Part shown: positions 1-5,816 of the stretch, piece by piece | Layout of the letters: each line of letters starts with the position of its first letter | How positions within the stretch are numbered: position 1 is the first letter of the stretch | From: Candidatus Zipacnadia bacterium | Lineage (GTDB): Bacteria > Armatimonadota > Zipacnadia > Zipacnadales > UBA5352 | Direction of reading: 5' to 3' | DNA length: 6,436 nucleotides | Assembly (NCBI GenBank): GCA_029820915.1 | Contig: JALGUI010000381.1 | Coordinates: 1-6,436, forward strand | Notes under the pieces: model-generated | What the model saw: the letters and a program-made list of their open reading frames with translations, nothing else | Database searches by the model: none | Told to the model about the DNA's origin: nothing | Translations under genes and position numbers: made by a program

Positions 1-51
1 GCGGCCGAGGGCGAAGAGGTCGAGGGCGAGGAAGTCGAGGAAGCGCTCGAG
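1..51 (+). repeat. Imperfect 15-bp tandem repeat coding an EGEEV acidic linker
   Basis: The first 17 codons of the window contain at least two consecutive units encoding E-G-E-E-V (codons from base 7), then a decayed unit beginning E-E-A. The units differ at synonymous third positions. They form a flexible acidic spacer before the first beta-sandwich module. The repeat may continue upstream of the window, so its full length is unknown. Confidence 0.6.
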
Positions 52-1077
52 CCGATCCTGGCGGACTTCGACTTCGACGGCGAGGAGCTGGAGCCGCACT
101 GGTCCGCCATGGGCATGGAGGCCGTGCTGGGCCTGACCCGGGAGCCGGGGCAGGCGCATACCGGACAGGGCGCTCTGGTGCTGCGCTACATGCCCGCTGA
201 AGGCAGCTTCCCGCTCGTAAGGGTGGGGCCGCTGGAGGTGTTGGAACAGCCCAGCGCCCTGGAGTTTGCCCTCAGGACCGACGAGCTGTCCTCCATCCGC
301 TACGCAGTGGAGGAGCAGGATGGCTCGACCTACGAGGGCTACTGCTACTCGCCGGCCGGGGAGTGGATCGACGTCCGGGCTGCGCTCGGCGAGATGATAC
401 TCGCGCAGGACAGTGAGGACGAGAACGGGAACCTGGACGCGGAGCAGATAGCCGCCATCAGCGTGATGGACCTGTGCAACCTGCCGGGCGAGGTGGGCCG
501 AGCGCTGGGCGTCAAGCAGGGCCTGCAGCGCATGTGGCTGGACGACGTGAAGCTGGCCCACGGGATAGCGCCGCTGCGCTCCTCGCAGGGAGCGGGAGGC
601 ATTATCGTCGATGACTTCGACGGCGACGTGGCCTGCTTCCTCCCGATCGGGGCGCCGGAGGTCCAGTTCGTCGCCGGGCCGGGGGCCGGGGACAACGGCG
701 CCTGCAAGCTCATCTACCGGCTGGGCGGTCATCGGTGGGTCGGCCTGGTGCGAAGCGTCGGCCATCTGGACCTCGCCGGCTTCGAGGAGTACTGCGTCAA
801 GCTCAACGCCCAGCATCGGGCGCGACTGGTCGCGGTGCTGGAGGAGTGGGACGGCTCGAAGTACCAGACGAACGTCGAGTTGGACCCGGAGACGGGCTGG
901 GTCGAGGTGGCCCTGCCCATCACGCAGTTGATCCTCGACCCGGGGACGGACGACGAGAACCGGCAGCTTGATCTGGATCAGGTGCGCGTCAGCATCCTGG
1001 TCGTGGACACCTTCAACGCATCCGTGAATGCCATGGGCGAGGGGTCGCTCACCATCAGCAGAATCTCGTTCCGCTGA
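1..1077 (+). CDS. C-terminal part of a two-module beta-sandwich (CBM-like) protein, 5' end outside window
   Basis: The frame is open from base 1 and ends at TGA 1075-1077, so 358 residues are visible and the start lies upstream. The first 17 residues form an acidic linker built on a repeated EGEEV unit. Two homologous modules follow, at about residues 21-195 and 200-358. Each opens with a D-F-D-G segment and shares a block of the form EE-x-DGS-x-Y, then W-(I/V)-(D/E)-V, then D-x-x-(D/E)-DEN-x-x-LD-x-(D/E)-Q-(I/V). This fits galactose-binding-like or CIA30/CBM11-type sandwiches, where the acidic LD-x-x-Q segment precedes a core strand; that family assignment is inference from pattern. No catalytic motif is visible, although an enzyme domain could lie upstream of the linker. 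The likely role is extracellular ligand or carbohydrate binding. The next gene follows on the same strand after a short gap or a small overlap, which suggests co-transcription. Internal ATGs at 109 and 115 are unlikely starts because the first module already begins upstream of them. Confidence 0.8.
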   Translation, partial: AAEGEEVEGEEVEEALEPILADFDFDGEELEPHWSAMGMEAVLGLTREPGQAHTGQGALVLRYMPAEGSFPLVRVGPLEVLEQPSALEFALRTDELSSIRYAVEEQDGSTYEGYCYSPAGEWIDVRAALGEMILAQDSEDENGNLDAEQIAAISVMDLCNLPGEVGRALGVKQGLQRMWLDDVKLAHGIAPLRSSQGAGGIIVDDFDGDVACFLPIGAPEVQFVAGPGAGDNGACKLIYRLGGHRWVGLVRSVGHLDLAGFEEYCVKLNAQHRARLVAVLEEWDGSKYQTNVELDPETGWVEVALPITQLILDPGTDDENRQLDLDQVRVSILVVDTFNASVNAMGEGSLTISRISFR

Positions 1078-3829
1078 GGCGAGAGCCGTCGCCGCCCACG
1101 ACAAACTGGTTGACTCGGGGCCGGAGGCACGCGGGAAGGGAGGGCGTGCAATCTCGCGCCTGTCTACGCTTGTTGCTGTACTCATCTGTCTGGTTGTATC
1201 GTCGCCGTGGACCCACGCGCAGGCCTGGACCTTCCCGGCCGGCGAGGAGCCCGCGGTGGCTCCCTACGACTGCGTCTTCACCCTCGTGGCCCCCGATGAC
1301 TGGGGGGGCGAGCGCGCGGCTCAGGTCGCGCTGTGCATGAGGGACGAGCGCAACTTCTACTACGCCGAGTTCCTGGGCGGCGCGGCCTGGCTTGGCCGCT
1401 GCATGGATGGCAGGCGGTCGCCGCTCGCGGGCAGGGCGGCGATCGCGCCGGGCCGGCACGACATCGCCATTCAGCGGCGGGGGCGCCTGCTGCAGCTCGT
1501 CTGCGACGGTCGCCGCCTGCTGACCGCGTACGATGATCGGCTCGACGACGGCAAGGTGGCGATGGCGACCGAAGGCGGCGTCGAGCTGGAGGGGCTGATG
1601 GTCCAGCCGATCGCCGACATCCACGTGGACGATGACTTCACGCGCGCGCCTGGGGAGACGGGCGAGTGGGAGGTCATCTCCGGCCGGTGGCAAAGCAGCG
1701 GCGAGCTGGCGGAGCGTCCCAAGCCGGAGCTGTCGGCGAACCCGTTCTCGTACCACGTGCAGGCCGAGATCAGGGCACTGGCGGCCGCGGGATATGACTT
1801 CTGGGACAGCTACTCGTTTCGCTGCGCCGTGCGGCCCTCAGCAGACGGCGCCGTAGGGCTGGCGATCTGCTTCCAGGACGAGGACAACTACTACCTGCTG
1901 CGATGGTCGCGCACGGGCGGCGCCGGCGGCGAGCCCGGCGGCCGCCTCCAGCTTATCAAGGTCGAGGGTGGGCGCTGGCAGGTCCTGGCCGAGGAGGCCC
2001 GCGCTCCCTACCAGCCCGACGTGTGGTACGACCTCAAGATCGCCGCCGCCGGTGGCTGCCTCGAGGCCTACGTGGACGGCCATCGCCGGCTGCAGGCGAT
2101 GGATGACACCTTCCCGAGGGGGCGCGTCGCGCTCTACGCCGAGGCCTGCGAGAGCGCGTTCTTCGACGACGTGCACGTCCGCAGCCATGAGCGATACGTG
2201 GAGGACTTCGCCTCTCCCCGCGTCACGGAGGGGCGCTGTCGGCCGGTGCGGGGCCGCTGGACCGTGGACGCGGAGCACCTCTACGGCTCCGCCCGCGGTG
2301 ATGGCGACGCCCACATCGTGACCGGGAAGCCGTCCTGGGAGGACTACGTCCTCGAGGCGCTGGTCAAGCTCAAGCAGGCGCGGCGGGTCGGCCTGATTCT
2401 CTGCTACCAGGGCCCGGACGACTACTACCTCGTGCGCTGGGGCACGACGCGCCGGGGTCAGGGGACGCGCGAGCTGATCCGCGTCGCCGGCGGCGAGCAA
2501 CAGGTCCTGGCGACCGCCACCTTCCGTTGCGTTCGGAACCGGTTCGAGAGGATTCGGGTCGGCTGTCACCGGGGGCATATCACGCTCTCGGTCGGCGACC
2601 GCCTCATGCTCGAGGCGACGGACACCACCTTCGCCGGCGGTCAGGTCGGCTTCTACGTCCAGGGCCCCGACCAGGCCTGCTTCGACGACGTCAGCGTCCG
2701 GTTACGCGAGCCGCCGCCTCCGCCGCCGGCCATCACGGCGCAGTTCACCGAAGAGGACACCATGACGGGTTGGGTCTCGCCGGAGGCCTGCTGGCTCACG
2801 CTCGCGGACAACAAGTACGTCCACGATCTGCCGCTGTTCGCCGACTACTGCATCGAGGTACAACTCAAGGGCCTTGCCGAGGAGACGGGCCGGCTGGACC
2901 TCTACCTGGGCGCCGACGAGGGGCTGGAGCGCGGGGCGCGTCTGCGGGCGAGTTGCGACGGTGGTGTGCTGACCGCCGAGCTGGCGCTCGACGGCCAGGT
3001 CCTGGCGACGGGCGAGGCCACCAGCGAGATGCCCTCGCCACGGCTGGTGGTCGAACGCCACGGCAGTGCGGTCATCGCCTCGCTGGTTGATGAGCGCGGC
3101 GAGTCGGTGCTGGTGGCTCATCAGGTGGGCGCCGCCGCCCCCGGCAACTACGTCGGGTTCGAGCGCGGCGGGCTGTCCGCCGGTCCCGGACAGATACGCG
3201 TGCGCAGTGACGGGCTTCTGGACCAGACCTTCAGCGGCGCGGCAACCGGCTGGCGTCCGGGGACGGGGATCTGGGAGGTGCACGACCGCTGGCCCTGCTC
3301 CCCAGGCTGGTCGTGGTTCGGCGGCCGCGACCCCGAGGGCGACCCGAAGCACCCCATTCTGTGGTCCAAGGACCTGTGGACCGGCGAGGTGGTGCTCGAG
3401 TTCTGGTCGGTCTGGTCGGGCCTCATCATGGACCTGCCCGCCGCGCCCGGCTACTCCGACCCCAGCGACCTCAACTGCACCATCGGCGGCGACGGTCGCG
3501 ATCTGTGCAGCGGCTACAGCTTCGTCTACGCCGGCGACCACAATACCTGCGCCAAGATCATGCGCGGCAATGACGTGGTGGCGGAGACCCCGGAGGGCCA
3601 CTTCATCAATCCTATCAGCGCCAACGCGGACTTCCATCGCCACTGGTTCAAGACCCGCGTGCACAAGCGCGGCGGGCACATCGAGTACTACGTGGACGAC
3701 GAGCTGCTCCTGGAGTACGACGACCCCCAGCCGCTGTCTGGCGGTGGCATCGCTCTGTGGAGCTACAACAACGGCGTGCTCATCTCCAGGGTGCGCATCA
3801 GCGCGGAGCATAGAGCGCCGGGCGGCTGA
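1028..3829 (+). CDS. Large secreted protein with five lectin-like jelly-roll modules
   Basis: The frame encodes 933 residues from ATG 1028, but the export signal begins only at residue 42 (ATC 1151). There a short R-containing N-region, a hydrophobic stretch (STLVAVLICLVV) and A-Q-A before W67 form a good signal peptide. ATG 1028 lies in the previous gene and lacks a Shine-Dalgarno, whereas ATC 1151 has one, so the mature product is probably the same but the true start may be 1151 (892 residues). Five modules follow, at about 67-200, 201-390, 391-561, 569-730 and 731-933. Modules 1-3 share a core: a strand ending in (N/D)-(Y/F)-Y-x (N109, N287, D465), then a W- or R-anchored strand, a -DG- or -GD- hairpin, D-x-x-F, G-(R/Q)-V and F-F-D-D-V. 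This matches concanavalin A/LamG-type folds. A run of six prolines (562-567) separates modules 3 and 4. Module 5 carries four cysteines and a YVDDELL segment. No active-site signature was recognised; polysaccharide or surface binding is inferred. Confidence 0.85.
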   Translation: MPWARGRSPSAESRSAEARAVAAHDKLVDSGPEARGKGGRAISRLSTLVAVLICLVVSSPWTHAQAWTFPAGEEPAVAPYDCVFTLVAPDDWGGERAAQVALCMRDERNFYYAEFLGGAAWLGRCMDGRRSPLAGRAAIAPGRHDIAIQRRGRLLQLVCDGRRLLTAYDDRLDDGKVAMATEGGVELEGLMVQPIADIHVDDDFTRAPGETGEWEVISGRWQSSGELAERPKPELSANPFSYHVQAEIRALAAAGYDFWDSYSFRCAVRPSADGAVGLAICFQDEDNYYLLRWSRTGGAGGEPGGRLQLIKVEGGRWQVLAEEARAPYQPDVWYDLKIAAAGGCLEAYVDGHRRLQAMDDTFPRGRVALYAEACESAFFDDVHVRSHERYVEDFASPRVTEGRCRPVRGRWTVDAEHLYGSARGDGDAHIVTGKPSWEDYVLEALVKLKQARRVGLILCYQGPDDYYLVRWGTTRRGQGTRELIRVAGGEQQVLATATFRCVRNRFERIRVGCHRGHITLSVGDRLMLEATDTTFAGGQVGFYVQGPDQACFDDVSVRLREPPPPPPAITAQFTEEDTMTGWVSPEACWLTLADNKYVHDLPLFADYCIEVQLKGLAEETGRLDLYLGADEGLERGARLRASCDGGVLTAELALDGQVLATGEATSEMPSPRLVVERHGSAVIASLVDERGESVLVAHQVGAAAPGNYVGFERGGLSAGPGQIRVRSDGLLDQTFSGAATGWRPGTGIWEVHDRWPCSPGWSWFGGRDPEGDPKHPILWSKDLWTGEVVLEFWSVWSGLIMDLPAAPGYSDPSDLNCTIGGDGRDLCSGYSFVYAGDHNTCAKIMRGNDVVAETPEGHFINPISANADFHRHWFKTRVHKRGGHIEYYVDDELLLEYDDPQPLSGGGIALWSYNNGVLISRVRISAEHRAPGG
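1136..1153 (+). promoter_or_regulatory. Strong Shine-Dalgarno followed by an ATC start candidate
   Basis: A purine run, AAGGGAGGG at 1136-1144, contains the GGAGG core at 1139-1143. Seven bases later comes ATC at 1151-1153, in frame with the large secreted protein and exactly at the N-terminus of its signal peptide. No ATG, GTG or TTG occurs in this frame between 1028 and the end of the signal peptide. The only canonical alternative that keeps the signal is ATG 1028, which has no comparable ribosome-binding site and would add 41 Arg/Ala/Ser-rich residues. AUC is a known but rare, initiation-factor-3-discriminated start. A base error or a mutation of ATG would look the same. Confidence 0.5.
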
Positions 3830-3989
3830 GACGCCGCGTTCGCACGGCGCCGGGACGCACGACACCCCACAGCAGAGGCAGACGGATGGCGGCGGTCCAC
3901 CGACAGGGATCGGTGTGTGCACCGCTGGGTGGCTCCCGGCGGCCGTCCCCGTCCTGGCCTGCTCCGCCCGCACTATTCGCGTAGGTCGG

Positions 3990-4029
3990 CCTGCGTCTGA
4001 TCCCGCCTGGGGGCGGGATCAGACGCAGG
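3990..4029. terminator. Perfect 18-bp hairpin with a 4-base loop, terminator-like or REP-like
   Basis: The arm at 3990-4007 (cctgcgtctgatcccgcc) is exactly complementary to 4012-4029, leaving a TGGG loop at 4008-4011. It lies about 160 bases after the stop of the secreted-protein gene. A perfect stem this long is well beyond chance and could end the upstream transcript. There is no T-run after it on either strand, so a classical intrinsic terminator is not shown. A REP-type palindromic element or an mRNA-stabilising 3' structure is equally possible. Confidence 0.6.
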
Positions 4030-4055
4030 TGAGAGCGCGCCCCCGCGCGCTCTCA
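4030..4055. terminator. Second perfect hairpin, 11 bp, directly abutting the first
   Basis: The arm 4030-4040 (tgagagcgcgc) pairs exactly with 4045-4055 around a CCCC loop at 4041-4044. It begins on the base after the 18-bp hairpin ends, so the two stems could stack coaxially. The downstream bases (gcttccagcc) contain no T-run. The function is not established; tandem terminator or REP-like unit are the main options. Confidence 0.5.
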
Positions 4056-4201
4056 GCTTCCAGCCCGACATGCCTTCGAGGCCGCACAGTGCGTTGACCA
4101 TGCATCCGCAAGAACTGGCCCTCGGCGGTGTGCGCCGTATCAACGGCCCGTCTCGAGATTGCGACGAGATTGTTGACGAATAGTCCGGGCTACCCGCGCC
4201 C

Positions 4202-4219
4202 GGAAGGAGCGACGACATG
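4202..4219 (+). promoter_or_regulatory. Shine-Dalgarno that fixes the ceramidase-like start
   Basis: GGAAGGAG at 4202-4209 lies seven bases before ATG 4217-4219. The first residues read MTWQVGIGRRVITP, which matches the usual beginning of ceramidase-like proteins (G-x-x-x-x-x-ITP). This shows that the gene begins here and not at ATG 4270, which is in the other frame and has no such signal. Confidence 0.8.
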
Positions 4220-5532
4220 ACCTGGCAGGTCGGCATCGGCCGCCGCGTCATCACGCCGCGCACGCCCGTGTGGCTGGCGGGCTACGGCACCAGGCGTGTC
4301 CCCGAGGGCACGATCCACGACCTCTGGGCCACGACCTCTGGGTGAAGGTGCTGGCGCTCAAGTCGCCTGACGGCGCGCACGCCGTCATGGCGACCACCGA
4401 CCACATGGGCATGTCGAGGACCATCTACGACAGCATCTACGCCGAGGTGCACGCTCGCTTCGGGCTGGCGCGCTCGGAGTTCATGCTGACCTTCTCGCAC
4501 AACCACTGCGGGCCATGCCTGCGCGACGACCTCGTGGACTACTACCCCAGCGACGACGAGCAGCGGCGGCTGGTGGGCGAATACACCGACTGGATGGAGC
4601 GGCAGGTGGTCGAGGCGGTCGGCGAGGCGCTGGGGACGCTGCGGCCGGCGCAACTGTCCGTGGCTGAGGGGCGATGCACCTTCGCTGTGAACCGCCGCGA
4701 GAACAGTGAGGACGAGGTGCCGCAGCTTCGGGCCGAGGGCAAGCCGCTGCGGGGCGCGGTGGACCATTACGTCCCCGTGCTGGCCGCGCGCGGCGAGGGC
4801 GGGGAGCTGCTGGCGGTGCTGTTCGGCTACGCCTGCCACCCCACGACGCTGTCTTTCACCTACTGGTGCGGCGACTACCCCGGCTTCGCGCAGATCGCTC
4901 TCGAGGACGCCCACCCGGGCGCCGCCGCCATGTTCTTCAACGCCTGTGGCGGCGACCAGAACCCGATCCCGCGCCGCGAGCTGGAGCTGGCCGAGCAGTA
5001 CGGCGGCATGCTCTCGGACGCGGTGGAGCAGGTGCTGGCAGGGGAGATGCGGCCGGTCTCGGCCGGCCTGGCGACCGCCTTCGAGTTCGTCGATCTGGCC
5101 TACGAGGAGGTCGTGACCCGCGAGACGCTGTTGCCCATCGCCGGCGGCGATGCCCGCGACCTACACGTGCGCTGGGCCAGGCGGATGCTGGCGCTGCTCG
5201 ATGAGGGCGCGGTCTTCCCGACCAGCTACGAGTACCCGGTGCAGGCGTGGCGGATCGCCGATGAACTGCTGCTGATCGCCATCGGCGGCGAGGCGGTGGT
5301 GGACTACTCGCTGCGCTTCAAGCGCGAGTTCGGCCCGGGGACGTGGGTGTGCGGTTACGCCAACGACATGGCGGCGTACATCCCCTCCCGGCGCGTGTGG
5401 GAGGAGGGCGGCTACGAGGGCGGCCCGCACCTGGACGAGTACGGCCGTCCGGCCTGGCGCTGGGCCGGCGACGTCGAGGATCGCATCGCCGCCGCCACGC
5501 ACCGCGTGGTGCGGCGAGTCCGCGCGCTGTAG
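4217..5532 (+). pseudogene. Neutral/alkaline ceramidase-like hydrolase, frame broken by a 14-bp duplication
   Basis: The first 42 codons (to TGA 4343-4345) encode the family's N-terminus (VGIGRRVITP, WLAGYGTRR, IHDLW). The rest, in another frame from about 4342 to TAG 5532, encodes the body. An exact 14-bp tandem duplication (4315-4342) causes the break. Removing one copy gives IHDLW-VKVLAL and a continuous 433-residue protein, a normal length for bacterial members. In that restored numbering the expected metal-site motifs are present: SHNHCGP (H90, H92), YACHPTT (H203), GGDQNP (240-245), GGEAVVDY (E354) and GYANDMAAYIPS (Y376, Y383). These correspond by position to the two His, the Glu and the Tyr known as zinc ligands in neutral ceramidase; the exact Tyr is uncertain. 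The family hydrolyses ceramide-type N-acyl amides, but bacterial paralogues like this are functionally untested. No signal peptide is visible. Apart from the duplication the gene looks intact, with no other stop or decay, so the lesion is recent, reversible or an assembly error. A start at ATG 4270 would replace the conserved N-terminus with out-of-frame residues. Confidence 0.82.
4315..4342 (+). repeat. Exact 14-bp tandem duplication inside the ceramidase-like gene
   Basis: The unit ccacgacctctggg occurs at 4315-4328 and again at 4329-4342 with no mismatch. Fourteen is not a multiple of three, so the second copy shifts the frame and brings TGA 4343-4345 into register. With one copy the codons read through as I-H-D-L-W-V-K-V-L-A-L, as expected for the family. 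Confidence 0.95.
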
Positions 5533-5558
5533 TCTGCTTCCGGCGGTAAGTGGAGGTG

Positions 5559-5600
5559 AGGTCGCTCCGCGACCTTGGCGCTCGCGCTGCGAGCGCAAGG
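5559..5600. terminator. Two overlapping hairpins after the ceramidase-like gene
   Basis: aggtcgc (5559-5565) pairs with gcgacct (5569-5575) around a three-base loop. gcgctcgc (5578-5585) pairs with gcgagcgc (5589-5596), and the stem extends past one bulged G to pair cctt (5573-5576) with aagg (5597-5600). Bases 5573-5575 belong to both stems, so their outer pairs compete. The position 27 bases after the stop suits a transcript end, but no T-run follows. A palindromic dispersed repeat is the alternative. Confidence 0.45.
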
Positions 5601-5656
5601 CGCCCGCACGACGATTGGGGTGCCTGTTCCCTCTCGGCGGAGCGATTCGTACGACG

Positions 5657-5752
5657 GGCGCCCTCGCCTGTCGAGGCTGTTAGTGCGCGGTTTTCCGCAA
5701 GCAACCACCAGGCGCCCTCGCCTTGCCTTTGGAGCCCAGGCGCCTCGCCTGG
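5657..5752. repeat. Repeated GGCGCCCTCGCCT motif, one copy within a hairpin
   Basis: GGCGCCCTCGCCT occurs identically at 5657-5669 and 5711-5723. A version one C shorter is at 5739-5750. The third copy lies in a perfect 7-bp hairpin, ccaggcg (5736-5742) with cgcctgg (5746-5752) around a three-base loop. The first and third copies are both followed within about ten bases by CTGTT, so the similarity may extend beyond the core. The spacing is irregular and there are no uniform spacers, which argues against a CRISPR array. Confidence 0.5.
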
Positions 5753-5803
5753 ACGCTGTTGTCGTTGCCCGGAACCCGCAACTCGGGCCTCACACCTGCC
5801 ACC

Positions 5804-5816
5804 GGAGGTCACCATG
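5804..5816 (+). promoter_or_regulatory. Shine-Dalgarno for the deacetylase-like gene
   Basis: GGAGGT at 5804-5809 precedes ATG 5814-5816 by four bases. The spacing is on the short side but the match to the anti-Shine-Dalgarno is full. It supports independent translation of this gene rather than coupling to the gene upstream. Confidence 0.7.

Larger units (their letters stand above)
3830..4216. other. 387-base non-coding spacer with abutting hairpins
   Basis: No protein family is recognisable here on either strand. The notable content is a pair of perfect inverted repeats at 3990-4055, described separately. A 27-codon frame at 4100-4183 has no ribosome-binding site and no recognisable sequence, so I do not call it. 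Near the right end, ccgggc (4185-4190) can pair with gcccgg (4198-4203) just before the Shine-Dalgarno of the next gene; this is a weak six-pair stem of doubtful meaning. I see no convincing -35/-10 pair. Confidence 0.6.
5533..5813. other. Non-coding spacer rich in short palindromes
   Basis: This 281-base gap between the two hydrolase genes shows no recognisable protein. It contains three short hairpins (5559-5575, 5573-5600, 5736-5752) and a 13-base motif repeated with a shortened third copy (5657-5669, 5711-5723, 5739-5750). It ends with the Shine-Dalgarno of the next gene. Such palindrome-rich spacers resemble dispersed intergenic repeats, but copies elsewhere in the genome cannot be seen from here. 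Confidence 0.55.

Noticed and set aside
406..456. EF-hand or dockerin calcium loop in the first protein
   Set aside because: The acidic DENGNLD segment resembles one, but the spacing does not fit the 12-residue loop and the segment sits inside a beta-sandwich module present in two copies.
2702..3973. Long open frame on the - strand (423 codons) opposite the secreted-protein gene
   Set aside because: It lies antisense to a well-supported gene, resembles no family, is rich in Arg/Ala/Val/His as expected of a GC-rich shadow frame, and has no ribosome-binding site that I can see. The other long - strand frames were rejected on the same grounds.
3066..4097. Long + strand frame (343 codons) overlapping the end of the secreted-protein gene
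   Set aside because: Its product is a low-complexity Ser/Arg/Pro/Thr/Ala string typical of an off-frame reading, and it overlaps the real gene for most of its length.
4100..4183. 27-codon open frame upstream of the ceramidase-like gene
   Set aside because: It has no Shine-Dalgarno, no recognisable sequence and no hydrophobic or repeat character. It is short enough to arise by chance.
4270..4272. ATG 4270 as the start of the ceramidase-like protein
   Set aside because: The residues it would add before LWVKVLAL are out of frame with the conserved N-terminus encoded from ATG 4217, and it lacks a good ribosome-binding site.
4315..4345. Programmed -1 ribosomal frameshift to join the two ceramidase-like frames
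   Set aside because: A -1 slip would join the frames, but there is no X-XXY-YYZ slippery heptamer before the TGA. The exact tandem duplication explains the break more simply.
5657..5752. CRISPR-like array
   Set aside because: There are only three short, unequal copies with irregular spacing, and no Cas gene is in the window.
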